Origin: Paraprevotella sp.
Lineage (GTDB): Bacteria; Bacteroidota; Bacteroidia; Bacteroidales; Bacteroidaceae
DNA length: 15,158 nucleotides
Assembly (NCBI GenBank): GCA_017425765.1
Contig: JAFOXE010000199.1
Coordinates: forward strand, 1-15,158
Reading direction: 5' to 3'
Part shown: positions 1 through 7,487 of the stretch, piece by piece
Position numbering within the stretch: position 1 is the first letter of the stretch
Layout: each line of letters opens with the position of its first letter
The notes under the pieces: generated by a model
The model's database searches: none
Seen by the model: the letters and a program-made list of their open reading frames with translations, nothing else
Told to the model about the DNA's origin: nothing
Made by a program: the position numbers and the translations under genes

Positions 1-993
1 AACCAAGCTCTTGCTGAAAAGCGTCAAAACGCTTCTGAAAAGTACATCAACAAGGAGTTGAAGAAGAACAAGATTGAAGCTAATGTGGACACAAAGTACA
101 CTGCTGAGGATTGGGATGGTTTCCAAAAGCTTGTTGCTGCCAGCAGCATTCAAGACAAGGAACTTATCCTCAGAGTTCTTTCTATGTACCAAGAACCCGA
201 AGAACGTGAAAGACAAATTCGCAACATGTCAGCCGTATACCAAGAGCTTGCTGACGGTATCCTTCCTGAATTGCGTCGTGCACGTTTGACCATCAACTAC
301 GAATTGATCGGCCGTAGCGACGACCAAATCATCGCTCAATTCAACAGCGATGCAAAGCAATTAAGCGTAGAAGAATTGATTTACGGTGCAAACATGTTGA
401 TGGAGAAGGAAGCTGACAAGATTGCTTGGTTCACCAAGACTGCAGAAATCTATCCTAACGATTACCGCGCATACAACAACTTGGCTGCTTTGGCTTATGG
501 CCGTGGCGAAATTGCAAAAGCTGAAACATATCTTATCAGTGCAAAGACCGCTAACGCAAATGCAGCTGAAGTAAATACTAACCTTGCATTGGTTGCCTTG
601 AAGAAGGGTGATGTACAAGGTGCAGAAGCGTTCATCGGTAAAGGTACCGGCGCAGATGCATTCAACGAAGTATTGGGTAACATCAACATCGCTAAGGGTA
701 ACTACGATAAGGCTGCAGCTAGCCTTTCAAAGTGCAATACCAACAGCGCCGCTTTGGCTCAATTGCTTGCAAAGGATTACGAATCAGCACTTGCAACTCT
801 TAACAACGTAAAGAACGCCGACGCTACTACATACTATCTAAAGGCTGTGATAGGTGCACGTACTAACGATGCCGGTGCCGTAAATAGCAACTTGGCTACT
901 GCCATCGCTAAGGACGCTTCACTTGGTGAACGCGCTTTGAAGGATATTGAATTCGAAAAGTATGCCAACACCGTAAAGGGCCTTATTAAGTAA
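1..993 (+). CDS. TPR-containing envelope protein, 3' part (5' end outside window)
   Basis: The reading frame is open from base 1 (N-Q-A-L-A-E-K-R...), so the TTG at 58 is not a true start and the gene begins upstream. The visible 330 residues have a charged helical first part, then a short alpha/beta-looking segment around the motif LRRARLTINYE, and from about residue 130 an Ala/Asn-rich helical repeat region typical of tetratricopeptide repeats (AWFTKTAEIYPNDYRAYNNL, then NTNLALVALKKGDVQGAE). Bacteroidales carry large outer-membrane-associated proteins joining OmpA-like and TPR modules, and this reads like the C-terminal half of one; that assignment is from memory of the family, not a search. 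Codon use is strongly biased (AAC, AAG, GCT, TTG), which fits high expression. The next gene starts 10 bases after the stop, so the two are probably co-transcribed. TPRs would serve as a protein-protein scaffold; the partner is not visible. Confidence 0.75.
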   Translation, partial: NQALAEKRQNASEKYINKELKKNKIEANVDTKYTAEDWDGFQKLVAASSIQDKELILRVLSMYQEPEERERQIRNMSAVYQELADGILPELRRARLTINYELIGRSDDQIIAQFNSDAKQLSVEELIYGANMLMEKEADKIAWFTKTAEIYPNDYRAYNNLAALAYGRGEIAKAETYLISAKTANANAAEVNTNLALVALKKGDVQGAEAFIGKGTGADAFNEVLGNINIAKGNYDKAAASLSKCNTNSAALAQLLAKDYESALATLNNVKNADATTYYLKAVIGARTNDAGAVNSNLATAIAKDASLGERALKDIEFEKYANTVKGLIK

Positions 994-1003
994 TCTTCTC
1001 TGC

Positions 1004-2017
1004 ATGAAGAGATTCTCATTATACTTTTTATTTGTTTTCACCCTGCTCAGCTGCGGAGGTCCAGACAATCAATTTAGATTGAAAGGAGAATTCACGCACC
1101 TGCAGCAGGGTGAATTCTTTTTATATAGCCCGGATGGTGGAATCGACCGCATCGACACAATTAAGATTGTAGGCGGCGAATTTGAATACACCACTCCACT
1201 TACCACTCCAGCCACATTCTATCTTCTATACCCAAACTATTCTGAGCACGTAATATTTGCTCAAGGCGGAGATGTGATACGCGTTTCGGGAGATGCCCGA
1301 AGCTTAAGTACCACACGAATAACGGGTAGTGAGGATAACGATACTTTCACCAAGTTTCGTTTAGAACACCTAGGTAAACCACAAACCGAGTGGTTGGAAG
1401 AGGCTACAAAATTTATCCGCCAAAATCCCACCTCACGCATCAGTACTTATCTATTCATGAAACACTTTTTGCAAGGAGAAGGAGCCGACAATCAAATCGA
1501 ACGTTCTGAACTTTACAATCTCCTCTGCCAATCGCAACCAGATAATAAACTACTGATTATATGGAGACAAGAAATCGAAAACCGCAATAAGATTGCCGTA
1601 GGAAAGAAATTTCCTCAGTTCGAACTTGTCATGCGTGATAGTTCTGTAGTTAATGTTTCCGACTACAAAGGGAAATACCTTCTACTCACCTTTTGGGCCG
1701 GATGGAACAGCAACAGCACCTCGCTTTTGTTCCATACCCGACGTCTTCGTCGTCAAACCAACAAGGAGTTGGCAGCCATCAGTTATTCTTTGGATGTAAA
1801 TCCACGACTATTGGCATCTGCCGAGCGAAGCGACACCGTGGATTGGCCTAACTATTGTGATTTTAGAGGGTGGAATAATACACATCTGTCTACATTAGGT
1901 ATACGCGACATTCCTTATAGTGTGCTCGTTGATACTGCACAAGTTGTCGTTGCCGAAGGCGATAACTTCGAGAAGGACATCCTTCCACACATAAAGCAAA
2001 TCTTCAATCTGAAGTAA
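1004..2017 (+). CDS. DUF4369/redoxin-like lipoprotein lacking the CxxC active site
   Basis: A 337-residue predicted lipoprotein: the N-terminus [17 protein letters not shown] has a basic start, a hydrophobic core and a lipobox with the lipidated Cys at 17. Residues about 24-120 are a beta-rich domain of the DUF4369 type common in Bacteroidetes. Residues about 195-337 form a thioredoxin/AhpC-TSA-like fold ([35 protein letters not shown]). Where resolvases of disulfides have W-C-x-x-C, this protein has W234-N235-S-N-S238, so both catalytic cysteines are gone, while the cis-proline loop (IRDIPYS, P304) is kept. It therefore cannot do ordinary dithiol exchange and may act as a binding or chaperone-like module; that is inference. 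It sits 10 bases after the TPR gene and 17 bases before comM, consistent with one transcript. The ATG at 1004 is chosen because it gives a complete signal sequence. Confidence 0.82.
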   Translation: MKRFSLYFLFVFTLLSCGGPDNQFRLKGEFTHLQQGEFFLYSPDGGIDRIDTIKIVGGEFEYTTPLTTPATFYLLYPNYSEHVIFAQGGDVIRVSGDARSLSTTRITGSEDNDTFTKFRLEHLGKPQTEWLEEATKFIRQNPTSRISTYLFMKHFLQGEGADNQIERSELYNLLCQSQPDNKLLIIWRQEIENRNKIAVGKKFPQFELVMRDSSVVNVSDYKGKYLLLTFWAGWNSNSTSLLFHTRRLRRQTNKELAAISYSLDVNPRLLASAERSDTVDWPNYCDFRGWNNTHLSTLGIRDIPYSVLVDTAQVVVAEGDNFEKDILPHIKQIFNLK

Positions 2018-2034
2018 ATCCCACACCTAGGCAC

Positions 2035-3573
2035 ATGTTAGTAAAAGTTTACGGAGCAGCTGTTCAGGGGCTCAATGCCATTCCCGTAACCATAGAAGTG
2101 AATGCGTCACGAGGAATCAAATTCTATTTGGTTGGACTCCCCGACAACGCCGTAAAGGAAAGCCATGAGCGCATCGTAGCCGCTATTGAAAACAGTGGTT
2201 TCGACTTCCCTTCGCGCCAGATTGTAGTGAACATGGCGCCCGCCGACCTACGCAAAGAAGGCTCGGGCTACGACCTCCCTTTGGCCATTGGAGTGCTGGC
2301 TGCCGCTGAAAAGATACGTGCCGACAAACTCTCCAAATACATGTTGTGTGGCGAACTCAGTCTTGACGGAAGTCTGCAACCCATTCGTGGGGCGCTCCCC
2401 ATTGCCATTAAAGCACGCGAAGAAGGTTATGAAGGCCTCATCGTACCCGAACAAAACGTTCGAGAAGCCGCGGTCGTAAACCGCTTGAAAGTTTATGGTG
2501 TGAAGAACATCAAACAAGTGATAGACTTCTTGAATGACACCGATTCCTTGCAAGTCACTGAGATAGACACTCGACGGGACTTCTTTGAAAGGCAGAACAA
2601 TTTTGAATACGACTTTGCTGATGTCAAAGGTCAGGAGCACGTAAAACGTGCCATTGAAGTAGCTGCAGCCGGAGGACACAACCTGATAATGATCGGACCT
2701 CCCGGAAGTGGCAAATCAATGATGGCCAAGCGCATTCCCTCTATACTTCCCCCTTTGTCCCTTGGCGAAAGCCTCGAAACCACACAAATTCATTCCGTAG
2801 CAGGAAAACTCAATAGCGACAGCTCGTTAATTGCCGTTCGCCCTTTTCGTGCCCCACACCACACCATCTCGCAAGTTGCTCTCTGTGGAGGAGGTTCCAA
2901 TCCACAACCCGGCGAAATCAGTTTGGCACACAACGGCGTACTATTTGCCGACGAACTACCAGAATTTTCACGTTCAGTGCTCGAAGTGCTACGCCAACCT
3001 CTGGAAGATCGTACCATCAATATCTCGCGTGCTAAATATAGCATAAGCTATCCTTGTTCATTTATGTTCGTAGCTTCTATGAACCCATGCCCTTGTGGCT
3101 ACTACAATCACCCGACCAAGGCTTGCGTATGCTCACCAGGACAAATCCAACGCTACTTAAATAAGATTTCCGGTCCTCTTTTGGATCGCATTGACCTTCA
3201 AATCGAAATCACACCGCTTAGCTTTGACGAACTTTCGCGCACAGCACCGGGTGAAAGCAGCGCCACCATCCGTGAAAGGGTTGTACGGGCACGACGTATT
3301 CAAGAAGAGCGTTATGCTCACGCTCATAGCACACACTGCAATGCCCAGATGAATAGCAAACAAATTCGAGAATATGCACAACCCGATGCCGAAGGATTGG
3401 AAATGCTGCGCTCGGCCATGAATCGTTTGCAACTCTCGGCACGTGCCTACGACCGCATTTTACGTGTAGCACGCACTATTGCCGACCTTGAAGGCAGCAC
3501 CCACATTCAAACCCACCATTTGGCCGAAGCTATAGGCTACCGAAACCTTGACCGTAGCAATTGGGGCGAATAA
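2035..3573 (+). CDS. comM: ComM/YifB family Mg-chelatase-like AAA+ ATPase
   Basis: 512 residues, full length for the family. The N-terminal Lon-protease-like (ChlI-N) domain spans about residues 1-170 ([20 protein letters not shown], then [15 protein letters not shown]). The AAA+ core has a Walker A GPPGSGKS at 221-228 and a Walker B-like segment [11 protein letters not shown] at 301-311. A cysteine cluster follows (C352-P-C354 and C364-V-C366, with H359), the usual C-rich insert of this family, and the C-terminal Mg_chelatase_C helical domain ([20 protein letters not shown]) completes the protein. In Vibrio and Haemophilus ComM is a hexameric helicase that promotes branch migration during integration of incoming DNA in natural transformation; the family is far wider than competent species, so the role here may be general recombination. 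It is the last gene before a hairpin terminator at 3631-3661. Assignment is secure, exact role is inferred. Confidence 0.95.
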   Translation: MLVKVYGAAVQGLNAIPVTIEVNASRGIKFYLVGLPDNAVKESHERIVAAIENSGFDFPSRQIVVNMAPADLRKEGSGYDLPLAIGVLAAAEKIRADKLSKYMLCGELSLDGSLQPIRGALPIAIKAREEGYEGLIVPEQNVREAAVVNRLKVYGVKNIKQVIDFLNDTDSLQVTEIDTRRDFFERQNNFEYDFADVKGQEHVKRAIEVAAAGGHNLIMIGPPGSGKSMMAKRIPSILPPLSLGESLETTQIHSVAGKLNSDSSLIAVRPFRAPHHTISQVALCGGGSNPQPGEISLAHNGVLFADELPEFSRSVLEVLRQPLEDRTINISRAKYSISYPCSFMFVASMNPCPCGYYNHPTKACVCSPGQIQRYLNKISGPLLDRIDLQIEITPLSFDELSRTAPGESSATIRERVVRARRIQEERYAHAHSTHCNAQMNSKQIREYAQPDAEGLEMLRSAMNRLQLSARAYDRILRVARTIADLEGSTHIQTHHLAEAIGYRNLDRSNWGE

Positions 3574-3630
3574 CCTCCTTAGGCATCGCCTTACTCATTC
3601 ACATTGCTCATCTTCACATACTTTTACACC

Positions 3631-3661
3631 CGCATCTTATTGTACAGATGCGCGCTTTTTT
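3631..3661 (+). terminator. Rho-independent terminator after comM
   Basis: CGCATCT (3631-3637) and AGATGCG (3646-3652) form a perfect 7-bp stem with an 8-base loop, followed after three bases by six T (3656-3661). It lies 57 bases after the comM stop and would end the upstream transcript. Its loop and 5' arm also hold the upstream element of the metG promoter. Confidence 0.65.
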
Positions 3662-3670
3662 GTACTTTTG
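3638..3670 (+). promoter_or_regulatory. Bacteroidetes-type promoter of metG
   Basis: The -7 element TACTTTTG (3663-3670) fits the Bacteroidetes consensus TAnnTTTG exactly. A TATTG (3638-3642) sits 20 bases upstream, matching the -33 element. Transcription would begin near 3677, leaving about 28 untranslated bases before the metG ATG at 3705. The -33 element lies inside the preceding terminator hairpin. Confidence 0.65.
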
Positions 3671-3704
3671 CGTATTCATAACAATCACATAGAAGCATAA
3701 AACG

Positions 3705-5747
3705 ATGGAAAAGAAATTCAAAAGAACCACGGTCACATCGGCATTGCCTTATGCCAATGGCCCCGTTCACATCGGACATTTGGCCGGCGTATACGTTCCG
3801 GCAGATATATATGTGCGCTATCTCCGCTTGAAGAAAGAAGACGTTTTGTTCATCGGAGGTTCTGACGAACATGGTGTGCCCATCACCATTCGCGCACGAA
3901 AAGAAGGCATTACCCCGCAAGATGTAGTAGACCGCTACCACAACCTAATCAAAGAATCATTTAAGAATTTCGGAATATCGTTCGACGTGTACAGTCGCAC
4001 CACATCCGAAACCCACCACAAAGTAGCCTCGAACTTCTTCCGCACCCTTTACGATAAGGGCGAGTTCTTGGAGAAGAGCTCTGAACAATATTACGACGAA
4101 GAAGCCAAGACTTTCTTGGCCGATCGTTACATCACCGGAGAGTGCCCCCACTGTCATGCCGAGGGCGCCTATGGCGATCAATGCGAGAAATGCGGTACCT
4201 CTTTGTCGCCCACCGATTTGATCAATCCTAAGAGTGCCATCAGTGGTTCAGCGCCCGTAATGCGTGAAACCAAACATTGGTATCTCCCACTTGATAAGCA
4301 CGAATCATGGCTCAGACAATGGATATTGGAGGACCATAAAGAATGGCGTAACAACGTATATGGCCAGTGCAAAAGTTGGCTCGACATGGGACTTCAACCT
4401 CGTGCCGTAAGCCGCGACTTGGATTGGGGTATACCCGTACCTGTGGAAGGTGCCGAGGGCAAAGTACTCTATGTATGGTTCGATGCCCCTATCGGTTACA
4501 TCAGCAACACCAAAGAACTACTTCCCGATACTTGGGAAACTTGGTGGAAAGACCCCGAAACACGCCTTGTACACTTCATCGGCAAGGACAACATCGTGTT
4601 CCACTGCATTGTGTTCCCCGCTATGCTGAAAGCTGAAGGAAGCTATATCCTACCCGACAACGTACCCAGCAACGAATTCCTAAACCTTGAAGGAGACAAG
4701 ATAAGTACCTCACGCAATTGGGCGGTATGGTTGCACGAATATCTTGTGGACTTCCCAGGCAAACAAGACGTGTTGCGCTACGTGCTCACAGCTAATGCAC
4801 CCGAAACCAAGGACAACGACTTTACATGGAAAGACTTCCAAGCCCGCAACAACAACGAGTTGGTAGCAGTGTATGGAAACTTCGTGAACCGTGCATTACA
4901 ACTTACACAAAAATACTATGACGGCGTAGTTCCCGCAGCCGGCGAGCTCACCGACTACGACCGCGAAACCCTTGATGAGTTCAAGGATGTGAAACAAAAG
5001 GTGGAAGAACTGCTTAACGCATTCAAGTTCCGCGATGCGCAAAAAGAGGCTATGAATCTTGCCCGTATCGGTAACAAGTACATTGCCGACAGCGAGCCAT
5101 GGAAGGTTATCAAAACCGACCCAGAGCGCGTCAAGACCATCATCAACATATCGTTGCAACTCACTGCCAACCTGGCCATCGCATTCGAACCTTTCTTGCC
5201 GTTCAGCAGCGAACGTCTACGTGGCATGCTCAACATGGCCACCTTCGAATGGGAGCAATTGGGCCGCACCGATTTGCTCACTCCGGGACATCAGTTGAAC
5301 AAGCCCGACTTGTTGTTCGACAAGATAGAAGACGATGCCATCGAGGCACAAATACAAAGACTTGCCGACATAAAGAAAGCCAACGAGGCAGCTGCCTATA
5401 AGGCCAACCCCATAAAGTCCACCATCGCATTTGAAGACTTCGAGAAGTTGGACATCCGCGTGGGCACAGTGTTGGAGTGTTGTGCCGTTCCAAAGATGAA
5501 AAAGTTGCTGCAGTTCAAGATTGCCGACGGCCTTGAAAACCGCACCATCGTGAGCGGAATAGCCCAACACTACGCACCGGAACAATTGGTGGGTAAGCAA
5601 GTATTGTTCATTGCCAACCTTGCACCTCGTCAATTCAAGAACGGCTTGGTGAGCGAAGGCATGATTCTATCGGCCATGAACGTAGACGAAACCTTAAGCG
5701 TGGCCACCGTAGACCGTCCGGTTGCTCCCGGCTCGGAAGTGTGCTAA
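3705..5747 (+). CDS. metG: Methionyl-tRNA synthetase with C-terminal tRNA-binding domain
   Basis: Charges tRNA(Met) with methionine in the cytoplasm. 680 residues, the length of the long MetRS form. The class I signature HIGH is at 22-25. A zinc knuckle of the form C147-x2-C150 and C160-x2-C163 lies in the connective peptide. The second class I signature, usually KMSKS, reads K332-I-S-T-S336 followed by RNW. The anticodon-binding helical domain follows, and residues from about 576 ([20 protein letters not shown]) form an EMAP/Trbp111-like OB-fold domain that binds tRNA and mediates dimerisation in other bacteria. The ATG at 3705 puts the N-terminal strand of the Rossmann fold ([20 protein letters not shown]) in the right place. 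The gene stands alone: promoter just upstream, terminator at 5776-5821 just downstream. Confidence 0.98.
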   Translation: MEKKFKRTTVTSALPYANGPVHIGHLAGVYVPADIYVRYLRLKKEDVLFIGGSDEHGVPITIRARKEGITPQDVVDRYHNLIKESFKNFGISFDVYSRTTSETHHKVASNFFRTLYDKGEFLEKSSEQYYDEEAKTFLADRYITGECPHCHAEGAYGDQCEKCGTSLSPTDLINPKSAISGSAPVMRETKHWYLPLDKHESWLRQWILEDHKEWRNNVYGQCKSWLDMGLQPRAVSRDLDWGIPVPVEGAEGKVLYVWFDAPIGYISNTKELLPDTWETWWKDPETRLVHFIGKDNIVFHCIVFPAMLKAEGSYILPDNVPSNEFLNLEGDKISTSRNWAVWLHEYLVDFPGKQDVLRYVLTANAPETKDNDFTWKDFQARNNNELVAVYGNFVNRALQLTQKYYDGVVPAAGELTDYDRETLDEFKDVKQKVEELLNAFKFRDAQKEAMNLARIGNKYIADSEPWKVIKTDPERVKTIINISLQLTANLAIAFEPFLPFSSERLRGMLNMATFEWEQLGRTDLLTPGHQLNKPDLLFDKIEDDAIEAQIQRLADIKKANEAAAYKANPIKSTIAFEDFEKLDIRVGTVLECCAVPKMKKLLQFKIADGLENRTIVSGIAQHYAPEQLVGKQVLFIANLAPRQFKNGLVSEGMILSAMNVDETLSVATVDRPVAPGSEVC

Positions 5748-5775
5748 TCGGCCTAAACATTATCCTATATATATG

Positions 5776-5821
5776 AGTAATCCCAATCGCGTCCTCGGGC
5801 ACGGTTGGGATTACTTGTTTT
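5776..5821 (+). terminator. Hairpin terminator after metG
   Basis: The arms AGTAATCCCAA (5776-5786) and TTGGGATTACT (5805-5815) pair over 11 bp, and the stem continues inward with T-G, C-G and G-C pairs, one C-A mismatch, and a further G-C, T-G, C-G block around a small loop. A moderate T-rich tail (TTGTTTT, 5815-5821) follows. The three outermost pairs lie outside the repeated sequence, so this copy is longer-stemmed than the one at 7396. Confidence 0.65.
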
Positions 5822-5870
5822 CGGCACTCCACAAGCACGTCTACACAAGCTAAAAAACACACCGTGGTGT
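5779..5870 (+). repeat. 92-base direct repeat, copy 1
   Basis: Bases 5779-5870 match 7396-7487 in the same orientation at 90 of 92 positions; the differences are T5792/C7409 and G5835/A7452. The repeat contains the terminator hairpin, a segment with CGGCACTCCACAA, and ends with the palindrome ACACCGTGGTGT. The two copies bracket the non-coding transcription unit and the T9SS cargo gene with a period of 1617 bases. Confidence 0.95.
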
Positions 5871-5939
5871 CGATGCAACAAGGCGAACGTGTAGTGCCCC
5901 TATACACGGCGGTGTAGTGGGCATCTACACCTCCGTGTA
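5859..5939 (+). repeat. Array of three palindromes, orientation A
   Basis: Three short palindromes are visible: ACACCGTGGTGT (5859-5870), TACACGGCGGTGTA (5903-5916) and TACACCTCCGTGTA (5926-5939). Their centres are 45 then 23 bases apart. The 56-base stretch 5871-5926 between the outer palindromes corresponds to the reverse complement of 7488-7543, with about 52 of 56 positions the same. The outer right palindrome is less perfect here than in the other copy. Confidence 0.9.
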
Positions 5940-5968
5940 TTTTTAGAGTAGTTTTCATGTACATGTAT

Positions 5969-5999
5969 TTTGCTCATAAGTTAAAAAAGGGTACATTTG
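5969..5999 (+). promoter_or_regulatory. Consensus Bacteroidetes promoter
   Basis: TTTG (5969-5972), exactly 19 bases, then TACATTTG (5992-5999) is a textbook match to the Bacteroidetes housekeeping promoter TTTG-N19-TAnnTTTG. The start of transcription would be near 6006. No long open frame follows; the first strong stop to transcription is at 6320-6327 and the next gene starts at 6404, so the promoter serves either a small RNA or a long leader. Confidence 0.65.
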
Positions 6000-6054
6000 C
6001 AACGTCTTTGTGCAAAAAGTCCACTAGAGTGTGGAACACAAGGATAACAATAGT

Positions 6055-6192
6055 ATGAAAAAGGCGTTTACTTGGCGCTTTGTCATGGACTCTTAGGAAC
6101 TTCGCAAACTCCAAATCGCTGTCCAAAACAAAGCAATGGTAGATGCCCTATGGATGTGTCATCATATACATCATCGCCCTTTTGTGTCGTAA
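6055..6192 (+). pseudogene. Short ORF with in-frame TAG, possible gene remnant
   Basis: From ATG 6055 the frame reads MKKAFTWRFVMDS, then TAG (6094-6096), then 31 further codons in the same frame (ELRKLQIAVQNKAMVDALWM and on) to TAA at 6190-6192. The part after the TAG looks protein-like (amphipathic, charged), which suggests a small gene broken by one amber codon, or a chance frame inside a structured RNA. A 13-residue leader peptide is a third reading. I do not recognise a family. A purine-rich AAGGATAA (6040-6047) precedes the ATG. Confidence 0.2.
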
Positions 6193-6227
6193 TGATGCAA
6201 GAGGTGTAATGTTGTGTACGACATATC

Positions 6228-6327
6228 GACGTGGGGCTTCTGCATTGCTCGTTCTGATAGCGATGGGCAATGCGAAGGCCTCTAAGAGTGGGACGAGTGA
6301 TAGGTGAGGGTTCCCACGTCTTTTTTT
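6228..6327 (+). terminator. Large hairpin terminator upstream of the T9SS cargo gene
   Basis: GACGTGGG (6228-6235) pairs perfectly with CCCACGTC (6313-6320), immediately followed by seven T (6321-6327). The 77-base interior holds a second perfect stem, GCATTGC/GCAATGC (6242-6248 and 6267-6273), and a CCTC/GAGG pair. The closing stem plus T-run is sound; the big interior is unusual for a plain terminator and may be a regulatory fold. Confidence 0.55.
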
Positions 6328-6403
6328 CTATTGCCTAGCATTCCTACATTATCATATTTTAGCCATAACGGGAACCTGTGGTTATCTTTATAAGTTAAGA
6401 ATA

Positions 6404-7369
6404 ATGAAAAAGTTTTTACTTTTAAGCGTAGTCTTGCTATCGGCTGCTACGGCCTTGACGCAAGAGGTGTCAAAGGTTCGTGAAATGAAAAATTTCCAGG
6501 TATTAGATCCAAAGTTCAATGGAGATCTGTTTTTCCTTGAAGAAGGAAGCTCATTATGTGATGACTCTGAAATGAATTATATTTATTACCCTCCTACTGA
6601 TCTTCTTATTTATGATAAAGCATTTAATCTCGTAAAGACCATCAAAGAAACTCCTTTAGAGTATAGTATTACCGAAAATGGTATTCCACAGAGCGGTTTT
6701 ATGAGTCCTTTTATAGAGTTCGACGAACTCTACGATGTAGAGGATGCTTGTTATACGGGAAGCGCTACACACTATGTTACACAAACGTTCTTTAATGACG
6801 ATGATAAATGGGAATATCTCCTTTATGACATAGTGAATACCGAGTCAAAAACAGTTGATAATTGGGGGGATGAGCATATATATACAGGCTCTCACACAAA
6901 TGGCGTAAAGTTGGTTCAAGATGACGGAACCATATTGGCAAATATTCCTGTTCTTCTACATCCGGTATTAGGATATCGCGATTTTTATATATCAGCTCTA
7001 AAATCAAATAAGATGCCAGGTATATATTATTTTATAGTAGAAATAGGGTATACATATACTATTTATTCTTGGGATTGCACCTCCACATCTGTGCAAGAGG
7101 TAAAGTCTATTGGTAGCATTACAGCATGGCCAAATCCTGTTGGTCGTAGCGAAACATTAAATATGGGACTTCCTAAGGCAAACGACGCTTCTGCAATGCG
7201 TAACATTGCGGTGACTTCCATGGCAGGAAAAGTTGTGTATCAACAAGCCGTACAGGCAGAAGATACTCAAGTGAAGATTTCCTTGAAGGGACTCACTCAA
7301 GGTGTGTATAATTTTACCTTATATGAAGGTGGCAAGGTAATTACCACTAATAAGATTGTGGTGAAATAG
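6404..7369 (+). CDS. Secreted protein with T9SS type A sorting domain
   Basis: 321 residues. The start MKKFLLLSVVLLSAATALTQ is a Sec signal peptide with cleavage expected near residue 18-20. Residues about 25-230 are rich in Tyr, Asp, Glu and Thr, look beta-rich and acidic, and do not match a family I know; they include only three cysteines (52, 116, 225). Residues about 235-321 have the layout of the type IX secretion C-terminal sorting domain: AWPNPV at 241-246, then NIAVTSMAGKVVYQ, LKGLTQGVYNFTLYEGG, and a final KIVVK. Such proteins cross the outer membrane by T9SS and are normally anchored on the surface or released after removal of this domain. The gene is visibly more AT-rich than its neighbours (many TAT, TTT, ATA codons) and lies between two 92-base direct repeats, which suggests separate acquisition or a duplicated insert. 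Substrate or binding role is unknown. Confidence 0.85.
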   Translation: MKKFLLLSVVLLSAATALTQEVSKVREMKNFQVLDPKFNGDLFFLEEGSSLCDDSEMNYIYYPPTDLLIYDKAFNLVKTIKETPLEYSITENGIPQSGFMSPFIEFDELYDVEDACYTGSATHYVTQTFFNDDDKWEYLLYDIVNTESKTVDNWGDEHIYTGSHTNGVKLVQDDGTILANIPVLLHPVLGYRDFYISALKSNKMPGIYYFIVEIGYTYTIYSWDCTSTSVQEVKSIGSITAWPNPVGRSETLNMGLPKANDASAMRNIAVTSMAGKVVYQQAVQAEDTQVKISLKGLTQGVYNFTLYEGGKVITTNKIVVK

Positions 7370-7395
7370 TAGGTCATTACATATAACAAATGAAA

Positions 7396-7437
7396 AATCC
7401 CAATCGCGCCCTCGGGCACGGTTGGGATTACTTGTTT
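7396..7437 (+). terminator. Hairpin terminator after the T9SS cargo gene
   Basis: AATCCCAA (7396-7403) pairs with TTGGGATT (7422-7429); inner pairs continue toward the loop, followed by the T-rich ACTTGTTTT. It is the same sequence as after metG but with C7409 in place of T, which turns an inner T-G wobble into a C-G pair and so keeps the fold. Confidence 0.65.
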
Positions 7438-7487
7438 TCGGCACTCCACAAACACGTCTACACAAGCTAAAAAACACACCGTGGTGT
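7396..7487 (+). repeat. 92-base direct repeat, copy 2
   Basis: Same orientation as 5779-5870, 90 of 92 identical. It begins 27 bases after the cargo gene's stop and ends with the palindrome ACACCGTGGTGT (7476-7487). Beyond that point the direct match stops and the following 56 bases match copy 1 only as reverse complement. Confidence 0.95.

Larger units (their letters stand above)
6006..6327 (+). ncRNA. Candidate structured RNA or attenuated leader
   Basis: This roughly 320-base unit runs from the expected start of the 5969-5999 promoter to a T7 tract. Several exact inverted pairs are visible in series: TCCAC/GTGGA (6020-6024, 6031-6035), AGTCCA/TGGACT (6018-6023, 6086-6091, an alternative to the first), TGTCGTA/TACGACA (6185-6191, 6217-6223), and a large hairpin closed by GACGTGGG/CCCACGTC (6228-6235, 6313-6320) with GCATTGC/GCAATGC (6242-6248, 6267-6273) nested inside. 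I do not recognise it as tmRNA, RNase P RNA, SRP RNA or a familiar riboswitch; no tRNA-like part is present. It could be an independent small RNA, or the 5' leader of the T9SS cargo gene at 6404 with a conditional terminator. The 5' end and function are inference. Confidence 0.4.
5748..6403. other. 656-base non-coding region between metG and the T9SS cargo gene
   Basis: No convincing intact protein gene is visible on either strand. In order it holds: the metG terminator, which is the first part of a 92-base repeat shared with 7396-7487; a three-palindrome array; a consensus promoter at 5969-5999; a structured stretch of about 320 bases ending in a terminator with seven T at 6321-6327; and about 75 AT-rich bases leading into the next gene. 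The minus-strand frame at 5635-5964 only reads across the repeat and its translated motif recurs at the second repeat, so it is not taken as a gene. Confidence 0.7.

Noticed and set aside
4698..4712. Defective MetRS active site (KISTS in place of KMSKS)
   Set aside because: To my knowledge this variant is seen in Bacteroidetes MetRS, and the rest of the enzyme is intact, so it is a lineage variant rather than a defect.
5217..5633. 138-codon minus-strand frame inside metG
   Set aside because: Antisense to the conserved anticodon and tRNA-binding regions of MetRS; no recognisable product.
5859..5939. CRISPR array
   Set aside because: Only three short palindromes with unequal spacing and no unique spacers of constant length.
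5635..5964. Minus-strand frame sharing a protein motif with a frame at 7297-7479
   Set aside because: The shared peptide comes only from the 92-base DNA repeat; it overlaps metG and has no signal of coding.
6365..6390. Promoter directly upstream of the T9SS cargo gene (TATCTTTA at 6383-6390)
   Set aside because: It misses the final G, lacks a good TTTG upstream, and would start transcription only about 7 bases before the ATG.
5779..7487. Integron-type cassette with attC sites
   Set aside because: The repeats are hairpin-rich and bracket a gene, but I see no GTTRRRY-type core sites in the attC arrangement and no integrase in the window.
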